A DNA stretch of 64,000 nt from an uncultured Blautia sp. (GTDB lineage Bacteria > Bacillota > Clostridia > Lachnospirales > Lachnospiraceae): contig CATXEA010000014.1 in the NCBI GenBank assembly GCA_958367245.1, positions 1 to 64,000 of the forward strand, read 5' to 3'. Shown in pieces: positions 34,380 through 43,165 of the stretch. A program made the translations under genes and the position numbers. How positions within the stretch are numbered: position 1 is the stretch's first letter; each line of letters starts with the position of its first letter. Below the pieces are notes generated by a model, which did not search any database, was not told the DNA's origin, and saw only the letters and a program-made list of their open reading frames with translations.

Positions 34380-35111
34380 TTATTCATATTTCACAATTTC
34401 TTTTTTCAGACGCTTCATAATTCTTTTTTCCAGACGGGAGATGTAAGACTGGGAAATCCCCAGAAGGTCAGCCACTTCCTTCTGTGTACGCTCCCTGTTC
34501 TCTCCTTTTCCAAGACCAAATCTCAGTTTGATGATTGTCTGCTCTCTTGGGGTAAGCTTGGAAATTGCCTTTGCCAGAAGGCTGATCTCAACCTCTTCCT
34601 CCAGACGTTTGGAAATCACATCCTCGTCTGTCCCCAATATATCTGACAAAAGCAGCTCATTTCCATCCCAGTCCACGTTAAGCGGCTCATCAATGGAAAC
34701 CTCCATTCTTGTCTTACTGTTCCTTCGAAGATACATGAGAATCTCATTCTCTATACATCTGGACGCATAGGTGGCAAGCTTGATATTTTTGCCTGTATTA
34801 AAGGTATTGATTGCCTTTATCAGCCCTATCGTACCTATGGAAATCAGGTCCTCCACCCCAACTCCTGTATTGTCAAATTTTTTTGCAATATATACTACCA
34901 GTCTGAGATTATGCTCGATGAGCAGAGACTTTGCCTCCTGCTCCTGCTCTGTGCCAAGCTTTCCAAGAACGTATGCCTCTCTCTGAGGTTCCAGAGGCGC
35001 CGGAAGGACATCGTTCCCTCCAATGTAAAAAATCTCCCGCGGCCTGTTTATCATAAATTTCGAGACCACCTGAAACGGATAATGATTCGCGTATGCTGCT
35101 CTCATATTCAT
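34380..35111 (-). CDS. sigE: Sporulation sigma factor SigE (pro-form)
   Basis: Mother-cell sigma factor of 243 residues. A pro-sequence of about 28 residues precedes the conserved YIGGNDVLPAPL; SpoIIGA cuts at this junction in Bacillus. Region 2 (NLRLVVYIAKKFDNTGVGVEDLISIGTIGLI...ATYASRCIENEILMYLRRN) and region 4 (HTH: QKEVADLLGISQSYISRLEKRIMKRLKKE) are near-identical to Bacillus SigE. ATG 35111 follows GGGGGAG, 14 bp after spoIIGA. Confidence 0.97.
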   Translation of the reverse strand: MNMRAAYANHYPFQVVSKFMINRPREIFYIGGNDVLPAPLEPQREAYVLGKLGTEQEQEAKSLLIEHNLRLVVYIAKKFDNTGVGVEDLISIGTIGLIKAINTFNTGKNIKLATYASRCIENEILMYLRRNSKTRMEVSIDEPLNVDWDGNELLLSDILGTDEDVISKRLEEEVEISLLAKAISKLTPREQTIIKLRFGLGKGENRERTQKEVADLLGISQSYISRLEKRIMKRLKKEIVKYE

Positions 35112-35125
35112 AGCTTCTCCCCCTC

Positions 35126-35968
35126 TTATTGCAGTAATCGGAAATTTAAAAGTACTTCATATTCCTTACCCAAAGCAGAAGGCTCCGTAAGAAGAGCAAG
35201 CACCGGCCTGTCTATCTCTACCATCTCTTCAGGAGTCTGAATACAAAGCTTCTCCAAGGTAACTGCAAGGGTCACTCCATCTCCTCCTATGGTTTTATAA
35301 GTCAGGAAATGAGGGTGAAGCCCTGCAATCTCTGTATTTTCAAACTCCCCCGGGTTCTCTCTCAGGTGCTTTAATTTTTCCGCCGTGTCGCGGGGCAGAA
35401 TTTTTTCCAGAACCTCCTGACTGATAATAGAAACAGGAGACGTTCCGTCCATAAGCAGATTTCCGGAATCATAAAATCCGCAGAACGGCTGTTTTTTTCC
35501 CTGATAGGACAAAGTAACCGGATACATATTTCTCATGCGGACGCGCAGGGAATCTGCAAGATAGCCAAGGGACATCAATCCCAGGTAAACGCAGGCTGCG
35601 AACAAAAAAAACAGTTTTCCGGTTATTTCATGCCCCGCAGTTACTGCTTCCAGAAATCCTCCGCACAAAAAAGCTGCCAGATAAAGAGTCACCATTGCCT
35701 TTACAAGCAGCCCCCCTTTCTTCAGTCCGCACCCCAGCATCACCATTCCAAAAGCACAGCCGCCATGGAGTAAAATTACTGCCGGTAAATACGCATCTGC
35801 GGGAAGGTATATCAGGAGACAGGAAAACAAGGCTCCCAATGCTGCTGCAAGAAGCGTTCTTTTCCGGCTTCTCCTGCAGCGAAAAACAGTTCCCACAAGA
35901 CGCAGAAGAATATAATCCATCAAGAGATTCGTCGCAAACACAACATCTATGTATACTTCATAATACAT
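35126..35968 (-). CDS. spoIIGA: Sigma-E processing peptidase SpoIIGA
   Basis: Membrane aspartic protease that activates pro-SigE at the septum. The 280 residues have five N-terminal membrane helices (about 8-135) and a cytoplasmic domain with the catalytic motif DSGN at 167-170 (Bacillus has D-T-G-N). Start ATG 35968 (MYYEVYIDVVFATNLLMDYILL, typical) with a GGGGG ribosome-like site. Forms an operon with sigE. Confidence 0.95.
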   Translation of the reverse strand: MYYEVYIDVVFATNLLMDYILLRLVGTVFRCRRSRKRTLLAAALGALFSCLLIYLPADAYLPAVILLHGGCAFGMVMLGCGLKKGGLLVKAMVTLYLAAFLCGGFLEAVTAGHEITGKLFFLFAACVYLGLMSLGYLADSLRVRMRNMYPVTLSYQGKKQPFCGFYDSGNLLMDGTSPVSIISQEVLEKILPRDTAEKLKHLRENPGEFENTEIAGLHPHFLTYKTIGGDGVTLAVTLEKLCIQTPEEMVEIDRPVLALLTEPSALGKEYEVLLNFRLLQ

Positions 35969-36015
35969 AAAAACCCCCTATGACCTGTCAATCCTTCGCT
36001 TTGGTAAGTGAATTC

Positions 36016-36048
36016 ATTATAGGTGATAGGGGGTGCGAATTTTGTCAA
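36016..36048 (-). promoter_or_regulatory. spoIIG promoter with wide spacer
   Basis: On the minus strand TTGACA (36048-36043) and TATAAT (36021-36016) are both perfect but 21 bp apart. The Bacillus spoIIG promoter has a similar abnormal spacing (22 bp) and needs Spo0A~P to be used by sigma-A. TTTTGACAAAA around the -35 also resembles an 0A box. Confidence 0.7.
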
Positions 36049-36083
36049 AACCGGTAAGAGACGTCCCAGAATTTCTCGTAAGG

Positions 36084-36091
36084 TTTCGACA
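36084..36091 (-). promoter_or_regulatory. Candidate Spo0A box
   Basis: TGTCGAAA on the minus strand, the 0A-box core, about 36 bp upstream of the spoIIG -35. Confidence 0.6.
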
Positions 36092-36114
36092 TTTCTTCTT
36101 TGTTTTATGTAAAC

Positions 36115-36888
36115 TTACTTCTCTTCATTTTTTACATGAAGGGCGTTCATCATCCTTTTCAGTTCTCTCAGCGGGAGCTGTCCCGGTGCGGAAGCCTCTC
36201 CCACTGTACCGAAGGTAATACAGGAGCCGAAGTTTTCTCCTGCAATGCGGCTTATCATTCCTTCATCTCCCATAGCCATGGAAATCAGCGGCTTCTCTGT
36301 GAAATTCTCCGCCATATCGCAGGTTGCCTGCATAATTGCAGCCACATCGGCAAAATCTTTTGGCATCACCGCCATTTTCAGGATATCTGCTCCTGTTCTG
36401 TCCATAATTTTAAACCGTTCCAGAAGAATCTCTCGGATATCTGTCTTCAAAAAATCATGCGATGAGGCAACCACTATGGCATTTATCTCATGGAGTGACT
36501 GTATCAGCTTTACCTTTTCCTGTTCGTCTCCAAAAACCTCAACATCAATAAGGTCTGCTTTTCCGGACCTTGCTGTATCCATATTATAGTTTACATAATC
36601 TTCTGTCGAAATCTGTATATTTCCGCCTTCATTTTTGGTACGAATGGTAAATAAAAGTGGAATCTGACCCAAAATGTCGGAAAGCGCGTTCAAAACTTCC
36701 TCTCTTTCTTCCCTGTCTGAAAGTCCTTCGAAGAAATCCGCCCGCCATTCTGCAAGGTCTGCTCCTGCCTCTGCCACTGCCCTGGCTTCCTCAAGAATCC
36801 TCTCTTTTCTCTTTCCTGTAAGGGGAACACAAATTTTCGGTATTCCTTCCCCAATAGTGATATTTTTAATCTGAATTGGCTTTGTCAT
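36115..36888 (-). CDS. aroD: Type I 3-dehydroquinate dehydratase AroD
   Basis: Shikimate-pathway enzyme of 257 residues forming a Schiff base with its substrate. Class I features are present: KICVPLTGK at the N-terminus, ADLAEWRADFFE, catalytic His in ASSHDFLKT and the lysine in ADILKMAVMPKDFADV, ending PGQLPLREL. ATG 36888 after AAAGGAG. Divergent from aroE, so the two form a split shikimate locus. Confidence 0.96.
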   Translation of the reverse strand: MTKPIQIKNITIGEGIPKICVPLTGKRKERILEEARAVAEAGADLAEWRADFFEGLSDREEREEVLNALSDILGQIPLLFTIRTKNEGGNIQISTEDYVNYNMDTARSGKADLIDVEVFGDEQEKVKLIQSLHEINAIVVASSHDFLKTDIREILLERFKIMDRTGADILKMAVMPKDFADVAAIMQATCDMAENFTEKPLISMAMGDEGMISRIAGENFGSCITFGTVGEASAPGQLPLRELKRMMNALHVKNEEK

Positions 36889-36970
36889 AAGTTGACATCT
36901 CCTTTATAGTAGAATAAAATAATTGCAGTAAATAAATAAAAACAAACGACAGAAACGGGGGTACCAGCAC

Positions 36971-37840
36971 ATGAATATTACCGGACATACAAGGCTGACT
37001 GCTCTGCTGGGCAGTCCTGTCTCTCACAGCATCTCGCCTCTGATGCACAATGAAGCCTTTCGCCTTCTTGGCCTTGATTACGTCTATCTTTGCTTCGATG
37101 TAAAAGAAGACGCTTTGCCAAAAGCCGTTTCCGGCTTAAAAAATTGCGGCATTCGGGGCTTTAACCTCACTATGCCAAATAAAAACAAAATCGTAGAGCT
37201 TCTGGACGAGCTCTCTCCTGCTGCACAGCTCATCGGCGCAGTCAACACAGTAGTCAATGAGAACGGACGGCTGATCGGCTACAATACTGACGGTGTGGGG
37301 TATATGCAGGCAGCCCGTGATGCAGGATACGATCTCACCGGAAAAACCATTACCCTTATGGGTGCAGGCGGCGCTGCCACAGCCATTATTGCTCAGGCAG
37401 CTCTGGACGGGGTAAAAAATATCCACATTTTTGCCAGAACCACAAGCCGCTTCCACAAACGTATTCAGGCTCTTGCAGATAATATCAACGCAAGTCTCCC
37501 CTGCTGTGTCAGCCTTCACGATAATGACGATAAAGCCGCTCTGAAAAAGGCTCTGGATGAAAGCTTTCTTCTCATCAACGCCACCTCTGTCGGCATGGCT
37601 CCAAACACAGACGCCTCCATTCTTACAGACACTTCCCTGCTCAGACCGGAACTTATTGTCTCCGATGTCATCTACAATCCGCAGGAGACAAAGCTTCTTT
37701 GCGATGCAAAAAAAGCAGGCTGCCGTACTTTCAACGGCATGTATATGCTTCTTTATCAGGGCGCCGAAGCCTTTAAGCTATGGACCGGACAGGAAATGCC
37801 TGTGGCTGAAATCAAGGCGAAATATTTTTCCGGCGTTTAA
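36971..37840 (+). CDS. aroE: Shikimate dehydrogenase AroE
   Basis: NADP-dependent reduction of dehydroshikimate. The 289 residues contain GSPVSHSISPLMHNEAF (SxS substrate motif), FNLTMPNK (catalytic Lys; family usually VTxPxK), GAVNTVV, the dinucleotide loop LMGAGGAATAI and YNPQETKLL. Start ATG 36971; the ribosome site (ACGGGGGTACC) is weak. TM at the family's VTxPxK position makes it slightly diverged. Confidence 0.95.
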   Translation: MNITGHTRLTALLGSPVSHSISPLMHNEAFRLLGLDYVYLCFDVKEDALPKAVSGLKNCGIRGFNLTMPNKNKIVELLDELSPAAQLIGAVNTVVNENGRLIGYNTDGVGYMQAARDAGYDLTGKTITLMGAGGAATAIIAQAALDGVKNIHIFARTTSRFHKRIQALADNINASLPCCVSLHDNDDKAALKKALDESFLLINATSVGMAPNTDASILTDTSLLRPELIVSDVIYNPQETKLLCDAKKAGCRTFNGMYMLLYQGAEAFKLWTGQEMPVAEIKAKYFSGV

Positions 37841-37851
37841 GTTTCCCATTA

Positions 37852-37885
37852 AGAAAAGGGCTGTTTTTACACAGCCCTCTTTTCT
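37852..37885. terminator. Terminator between aroE and thrS
   Basis: AAAAGGGCTGT-TTTTAC-ACAGCCCTCTTTT between convergent genes. Confidence 0.85.
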
Positions 37886-37888
37886 GTA

Positions 37889-39850
37889 TTATTTGGATTC
37901 TTCCTGAACCTCAATTTTACGGATTGTCTTATTTTTGATTTCCTCTTTGATTGCTGCAAGGAATTCGCCCAGCTCTTTCATTCCCTCGTCGCCAAGGTAA
38001 CGGCTTCTTACGGATACTTTGCCCTCTTCTTCCTCTTTTGCGCCTACAACAAGCATGTATGGTACTCTTGCAAGACGGGCTTCACGAATCTTGTAACCCA
38101 TCTTCTCAGAACGCTGGTCAACAGAGCATCTGATTCCTTCTTCTTTTAACTGTGCTTCCACTTTTGCTGCATAATCATGGAATTTCTCGGAAATCGGAAT
38201 GATACGAACCTGTTCCGGACAGAGCCATGTCGGGAATAAACCTGCATATTTCTCAATAAGCCATGCAAGAGTTCTCTCGTAGCAGCCCATAGATGTACGG
38301 TGGATGATGTACGGACGTTTCTTATCGCCGTTTTCATCAATATAGTACATATCGAACTGTTCTGCAAGAAGAGCATCCCACTGAATCGTAATCATCGTAT
38401 CTTCTTTTCCGTATACGTTCTTTGCATTGATATCGACCTTTGGTCCGTAGAAAGCAGCTTCTCCCACGTCTTCCACAAATGGGATATTCAGTTCCTGAAG
38501 CATCTGTCTGATATGACCTTCTGTCTCTTCCCACACGGAAGCGTCACCAATGTATTTCTCTGTGTTAGTCGGGTCCCACTTGGAGAGATGGTAGGTTACG
38601 TCCTCTTCTACACCGAGAACCTGAAGACAATACTGTGCAAGGGCGATACAGTCCTTAAACTCTTTTACCATCTGGTCAGGTCTTACAATTAAGTGTCCCT
38701 CAGAAATTGTAAACTGGCGTACACGTGTCAGACCGTGCATTTCACCGGAATCCTCGTTACGGAAAAGTGTGGATGTCTCGCCGTAGCGCAGCGGAAGGTC
38801 ACGGTAGCTGTGCTGCTCTGCCTTATATACATAATACTGGAATGGACAGGTCATCGGACGGAGTGCATATACCTCTTTGTCCTTCTCCTCATCGCCAAGT
38901 ACAAACATACCGTCTTTATAGTGATCCCAGTGTCCGGAAATCTTGTAGAGGTCGCTCTTAGCCATCAGAGGTGTTTTTGTTCTGATGTAGCCGCGTTTCG
39001 CTTCCTCATCCTCGATCCAGCGCTGCAGTTCCTGCATCATAATCACACCATTTGGCATAATCAGAGGAAGTCCCTGTCCGATTACGTCTACTGTTGTAAA
39101 AAGCTTCATCTCGCGTCCGAGTTTATTGTGGTCGCGTTTCTTTGCCTCTTCCATACGCTCTAAATGCTCTTTTAATTCTTCTTTAGATGCGTAGGCAGTT
39201 CCGTATACACGGGTAAGCATCTGGTTTTTCTCGCTTCCTCTCCAGTATGCGCCGGATGCGGAAAGAAGCTTGAATGCTTTTACTCCTTTTGTGCTCATCA
39301 GGTGAGGACCTGCACAGAGGTCTGTCCAGTCTCCCTGTGAGTAGAAAGAAATCTCTTCTCCTTCCGGAAGGTCTTCAATAAGTTCTACTTTATATGGCTC
39401 GTTTTTCTCTTTGAAGTATGCGATTGCATCTTCTCTTGATTTTGTGAAACGCTCAATCTTAGCGCCTTTTTTGATGATTTTTTTCATCTCTTTTTCGATG
39501 GCATCAAGGTCGTCTCTGGAAAATGGCGGACACTCAAAGTCATAGTAGAATCCTGTATCAATAGAAGGGCCAATGGCAACCTTTGCCTCCGGGAAAAGTG
39601 TCTGTACTGCCTGAGCAAGTACGTGGGATGCTGTATGGCGAAGGGCTGCAAGACCTTTTTCATCCTTCGCTGTAAGGATATTTACCTCGCAGTCGCAATC
39701 TACGACTGTTCTCAAATCTACGACTTCACCGTTTACTTCACCTGCACATGCAGCGCGGGCAAGACCTTCACTGATGTCAGAGGCAATGTCGATAATGGCT
39801 TTTGCTTCTGCATATTCTTTTTTGGAACCATCTTTTAATGTGATAATCAT
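37889..39850 (-). CDS. thrS: Threonyl-tRNA synthetase ThrS
   Basis: Charges tRNA-Thr. The 653 residues hold a TGS domain (1-60), the editing domain with HTASHVLAQAV (about 87) and the zinc-type set, class II catalytic motifs (GVIMMQELQRWIEDE, MTCPFQYYVY, RYGETSTLFRNEDSGEMHGLTRVRQFT, HRTSMGCYERTLAWLIE) and a C-terminal anticodon domain (WLCPEQVRIIPI). Start ATG 39850 after AAAGGAG. Controlled by the T-box leader upstream. Confidence 0.98.
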   Translation of the reverse strand: MIITLKDGSKKEYAEAKAIIDIASDISEGLARAACAGEVNGEVVDLRTVVDCDCEVNILTAKDEKGLAALRHTASHVLAQAVQTLFPEAKVAIGPSIDTGFYYDFECPPFSRDDLDAIEKEMKKIIKKGAKIERFTKSREDAIAYFKEKNEPYKVELIEDLPEGEEISFYSQGDWTDLCAGPHLMSTKGVKAFKLLSASGAYWRGSEKNQMLTRVYGTAYASKEELKEHLERMEEAKKRDHNKLGREMKLFTTVDVIGQGLPLIMPNGVIMMQELQRWIEDEEAKRGYIRTKTPLMAKSDLYKISGHWDHYKDGMFVLGDEEKDKEVYALRPMTCPFQYYVYKAEQHSYRDLPLRYGETSTLFRNEDSGEMHGLTRVRQFTISEGHLIVRPDQMVKEFKDCIALAQYCLQVLGVEEDVTYHLSKWDPTNTEKYIGDASVWEETEGHIRQMLQELNIPFVEDVGEAAFYGPKVDINAKNVYGKEDTMITIQWDALLAEQFDMYYIDENGDKKRPYIIHRTSMGCYERTLAWLIEKYAGLFPTWLCPEQVRIIPISEKFHDYAAKVEAQLKEEGIRCSVDQRSEKMGYKIREARLARVPYMLVVGAKEEEEGKVSVRSRYLGDEGMKELGEFLAAIKEEIKNKTIRKIEVQEESK

Positions 39851-39946
39851 TGCATTTCTCCTTTTTCATTAAAAAATATTGTGTTGTTCTGTGCAGGGGC
39901 GGGTCTGTCAGGTCTGCATAATATGTTGCGAACCTTTTTGCCAAAA

Positions 39947-40198
39947 TAAAAAACGTCCCTTACAATGCATCTGCACTGTAAGGGACGAATATCTCATACT
40001 CGCGGTTCCACCCTGCTTGCTCCCGGCTTATCCGTAAGCCTGAGCCACTTATTCGATGGTAACGGAATCACCGGACCGGATTAGGGCCACTCAGAGGTAG
40101 TTTTCGGCTGCTTCCCCATAAGACACTTCCAGCAAATGTGTCTCTCTCTGTATGCTTTCACAGCTTACTCGTCTCGTCAACGTGTTATCTTATGTCTA
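39947..40198 (-). promoter_or_regulatory. T-box leader (threonine) of thrS
   Basis: The conserved T-box AGGGTGGAACCGCG is at 40014-40001 on the minus strand. The terminator (CGTCCCTTACA...TGTAAGGGACG, then six T) follows at 39987-39947. A threonine triplet ACC at 40098-40096 in ACTACCTC lies at the expected specifier-loop position. Uncharged tRNA-Thr should pair with specifier and T-box and prevent termination. Confidence 0.95.
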
Positions 40199-40203
40199 TC
40201 CCC

Positions 40204-40232
40204 ATTATAGTCACGGGATTTTTATTTGTCAA
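40204..40232 (-). promoter_or_regulatory. Promoter of thrS
   Basis: TTGACA (40232-40227), 17 bp, TATAAT (40209-40204) on the minus strand: full consensus. Confidence 0.85.
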
Positions 40233-40282
40233 TCGTTTTTTTATCACAACATTCTTCCCGATAATGGGTAAACTGTAATATC

Positions 40283-40792
40283 TTATCTTCCGCAGCAGTG
40301 TTTGTATTTCTTGCCGCTTCCGCATGGACACGGATCGTTACGGCCTACTTTGTGTGGTTTCACGATTGTGCCGGATTTTTTCTGCTCCATGTAGAGCTCT
40401 TTTCTCTTTTCTTCGGAGAAAATCGCATCCCACTGAGGAAGCTCGTAAAGCCAGTCTGCCTTTGCATCTACCATGTTTTTGTAAAGGAGTTCCTTATCGA
40501 AGCATAAAGATACTGTTGTGTTCTCATCCATAGTTTCGATTGGGTTCGGAACCTTCAGGGAATCGTTGATTCCATCAAGGAAACCTACCATTGTGAGAAC
40601 TTCCTGACCGTATTTTTCTGCTAACTCTTTAACAGTACCTGTTACAACTTCATCCGGATTGGAGAGAAGCTGCTCGTAGATACCTTTTTCGATATTGAAG
40701 TAGGTTGCCCAGAATTTCTGAAGCTGGCTGCGGTCTGCTTCCTGATTGTACGCCATTGTACGCCACTGTTCTAAGATTGTTTTATCACTCAT
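40283..40792 (-). CDS. SEC-C metal-binding domain protein
   Basis: Protein of 169 residues with an uncharacterised helical N-terminal region and a C-terminal SEC-C zinc motif (GRNDPCPCGSGKKYKHCCGR). The motif is shared with the SecA tail, where it binds SecB and ribosomes, and occurs in many stand-alone proteins of unknown function. ATG 40792 follows AGAGGA; the frame from 40825 has no ribosome site. Confidence 0.85.
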   Translation of the reverse strand: MSDKTILEQWRTMAYNQEADRSQLQKFWATYFNIEKGIYEQLLSNPDEVVTGTVKELAEKYGQEVLTMVGFLDGINDSLKVPNPIETMDENTTVSLCFDKELLYKNMVDAKADWLYELPQWDAIFSEEKRKELYMEQKKSGTIVKPHKVGRNDPCPCGSGKKYKHCCGR

Positions 40793-40862
40793 TTGTTTTA
40801 TCCTCTTTTCAAAATACTTATTCATTGGTTATGTGAAGAAGAATCTCCACACAGGCTTACAC

Positions 40863-40891
40863 ATTATAGCATCTTTTGGGGCAAAAGACAA
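40863..40891 (-). promoter_or_regulatory. Promoter of the SEC-C gene
   Basis: TTGTCT (40891-40886), 17 bp, TATAAT (40868-40863) on the minus strand. Confidence 0.7.
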
Positions 40892-40915
40892 ATTAATTCT
40901 TTATTAAAACGCGCT

Positions 40916-41779
40916 CTATCGCTGACTGCCTGTAAAAAAGAGCGCAAGTGTTCCCGGACCGGAATGAGCGCCGATTGTCGCGCCTACATAGTTGATTATC
41001 ATTGTTTTGACACTGTATCGTTCTCTGACCTTTTCCGCCACAAAATCAGCGTCTTCCATGCAGTCACCGTGGCTGATGAAAACTGTATCAACCTCGTAGC
41101 CCTGTGTCTTTTCTTCCATTGCTTTCACCAGTTCAAGAAGGGCTTTTTTACGGCCTCTTACTTTTCCGACAGGAACAAGCTTACCTTCGTTATCCACATG
41201 AAGAACCGGTTTTATATTCAGGACACTTCCCACGACTGCGGCGGTTTTGGAAAGGCGGCCGCCTCTGCACAGATGGAAGAGGTCGTCTACTGTAAACATA
41301 TGAATCATATGAAGTTTGTTCTCTTCTGCCCATCCGGCAACTGTATCCATATCTTCCCCTGCTTCTTTTTTCTGCTGGGCAAGATAGACAAGAAGTCCCT
41401 GTCCCAGAGATGCGCCCAGAGAATCTATGACTATAATCTTTCGCTCCGGATATTCTTCCATCAGTTCTTCTGCTGCAATTTTTGCACTGTTGCAGGTTCC
41501 GCTCAGTCCTGAAGAGAATGCAATATGAAGGATATCCTTCCCTTCTTTCAGATAAGGTTCCATCATCTCTCTTGTATTCTCCGGATTCGCCTGAGCAGTT
41601 GTAGGCAGAGAGCCATTCCGCATAGCTTCATAAAACTCATGCTCAGGAAGAAAATTTCCCTGTGTGTAATCCTTCCCGTCCATAGAATAGCTTAAATACG
41701 TACAGCCTACCCCATGTTCCCGGTAATATGCTTCCGGAAGATCTGAATTGTTGTCTGTTGTAATCACATAGTCTCTCAT
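40916..41779 (-). CDS. DegV family fatty-acid-binding protein
   Basis: Protein of 287 residues of the DegV/FakB family, which holds an acyl chain for phosphorylation by FakA. VITTDNNSDLPEAYY, GSLPTTAQANPE, IAFSSGLSGTCNSAKIAAEEL, VIDSLGASLGQGLLVYLA and RGGRLSKTAAVVGSVLNIKPVL are diagnostic. FakA is not in this window. Start ATG 41779. Confidence 0.93.
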   Translation of the reverse strand: MRDYVITTDNNSDLPEAYYREHGVGCTYLSYSMDGKDYTQGNFLPEHEFYEAMRNGSLPTTAQANPENTREMMEPYLKEGKDILHIAFSSGLSGTCNSAKIAAEELMEEYPERKIIVIDSLGASLGQGLLVYLAQQKKEAGEDMDTVAGWAEENKLHMIHMFTVDDLFHLCRGGRLSKTAAVVGSVLNIKPVLHVDNEGKLVPVGKVRGRKKALLELVKAMEEKTQGYEVDTVFISHGDCMEDADFVAEKVRERYSVKTMIINYVGATIGAHSGPGTLALFFTGSQR

Positions 41780-41822
41780 ATATTTTTCCCGCCTTTCTTA
41801 TGAGTACCGGACAATTACGTCC

Positions 41823-41851
41823 ATTATAGCAGTTTGCGGATACTTATACAA
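41823..41851 (-). promoter_or_regulatory. Promoter of the degV-family gene
   Basis: TTGTAT (41851-41846), 17 bp, TATAAT (41828-41823) on the minus strand. Confidence 0.7.
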
Positions 41852-41897
41852 TCCTTTTTCTTTTTTTAGACATCCTGCGCGCCCTTTGTACAAAGGA

Positions 41898-43082
41898 TTA
41901 TTTATTTAAGACCTCAAGCGCCGCCTGAAGCTGGTTGTCTTCCTCATGGGTAATCTCGTCTTTATTCAAAAGATTCGCGTCAAGTTTTACCTCCACATCC
42001 GGCTTGATTCCTACCTCGTGAATGGAATTGCCCTTCGGTGTAAAATAGTTGGATACCGTCAGCTTCACTGCACTTCCGTCTGTCAGAGCGCTGATAGACT
42101 GTACGACTCCCTTCCCATAGGTGGTTGTTCCGACAATAGTTCCGATTCCATAATCCTGCACTGCCCCTGCAAAAATTTCTGAAGCGCTGGCGCTCAGCTC
42201 GTTTACAAGAACTGCCAGAGGAATATCTATCGGATGCTTGCCCTCACATGTTTCTTCACTTCTGTTTCCATATTTGTCTTCCGTATAAACAATCAGTCCC
42301 TCCGGAAGAATTTCATTCAATATATCGCACACAGAGTTCAGAAGCCCTCCGGGATTATTTCTCAAATCCACCACCAGCTTCTCCATTCCGGAATCCTTAA
42401 GCTCCGAAAAAGCCTTCTGATACTGCTGACAGGTTACTCCTTTAAATTCAGATATGCGGATATATCCTGTATTTTCATCCAGCATTTCGTGAAACACGGA
42501 GGGAAGTTCTACGTCTGTAATAGGAACGGTAATCTTCATCGCCTCTTCCACGTTCTCCCTGTGAATCGTAAGAATTACCTTCTCACCACTTTTTCCTTTA
42601 ATCATATCCGCTACGTCTTTTACTTCTTTTTCCGTAACATCTTTTCCGTTCACTGCGCTGATTATATCATCCTTTTCCAGACCTGCAGCCTCTCCCGGTC
42701 CTCCTTCGTAGCAATCAACAATCCGCATACCGCCTTCTTCATTTCTCTGCATCAGAATTCCTATTCCCACATATTCTCCCTGAGTGGAGGAATTTTCTTC
42801 TGCATATTCTTCCGCAGTATAATATCTGGAATACGGATCTCCCAGACCGTAAACAAGACCTGTGTAGATTCCTTCTTCCAGCTTCTCCTTATCTGCATCT
42901 TCCAGATAATATTTATCTATCATATATTCCAGGGATGCCAGCTTATTCACAAATCCCATATCTGTCAGCACAGAACCTCCCAGCGCCCTGCCGACTCCAA
43001 GACCGATTCCGGCTTCCACGCACAATACACCGATAACGCCTGCCAGAATCCCTTTTTTAAATTGTTTGTTTTCTCGTGACAT
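41898..43082 (-). CDS. S41-family carboxy-terminal processing protease (PDZ)
   Basis: Secreted, membrane-anchored serine protease of 394 residues. One N-terminal helix (about 10-32), a PDZ domain (about 95-185: YVGIGILMQ, GGPGEAAGLEKDDIISAVNGKDV), then the catalytic S41 domain with VVDLRNNPGG, the Ser nucleophile in NELSASASEIFAGA and the Lys base in GTTTYGKGVVQS. Downstream of ftsEX, as in many Firmicutes, hinting at envelope proteolysis linked to FtsEX; that link is inference. Confidence 0.93.
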   Translation of the reverse strand: MSRENKQFKKGILAGVIGVLCVEAGIGLGVGRALGGSVLTDMGFVNKLASLEYMIDKYYLEDADKEKLEEGIYTGLVYGLGDPYSRYYTAEEYAEENSSTQGEYVGIGILMQRNEEGGMRIVDCYEGGPGEAAGLEKDDIISAVNGKDVTEKEVKDVADMIKGKSGEKVILTIHRENVEEAMKITVPITDVELPSVFHEMLDENTGYIRISEFKGVTCQQYQKAFSELKDSGMEKLVVDLRNNPGGLLNSVCDILNEILPEGLIVYTEDKYGNRSEETCEGKHPIDIPLAVLVNELSASASEIFAGAVQDYGIGTIVGTTTYGKGVVQSISALTDGSAVKLTVSNYFTPKGNSIHEVGIKPDVEVKLDANLLNKDEITHEEDNQLQAALEVLNK

Positions 43083-43104
43083 TCTATCTCCTTATAGACG
43101 AATA

Positions 43105-43142
43105 GAGGAAAAGCTGTCGGTTTCCCGACAGCCAGTTTCCTC
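43105..43142 (-). terminator. Hairpin after ftsX
   Basis: GAGGAAACTGGCTGTCGG-GAAA-CCGACAGC-TTTTCCTC on the minus strand, between ftsX and the S41 protease gene; may terminate partly. Confidence 0.7.
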
Positions 43143-43165
43143 TTTGCATGTATCTGTTTGTGCAA

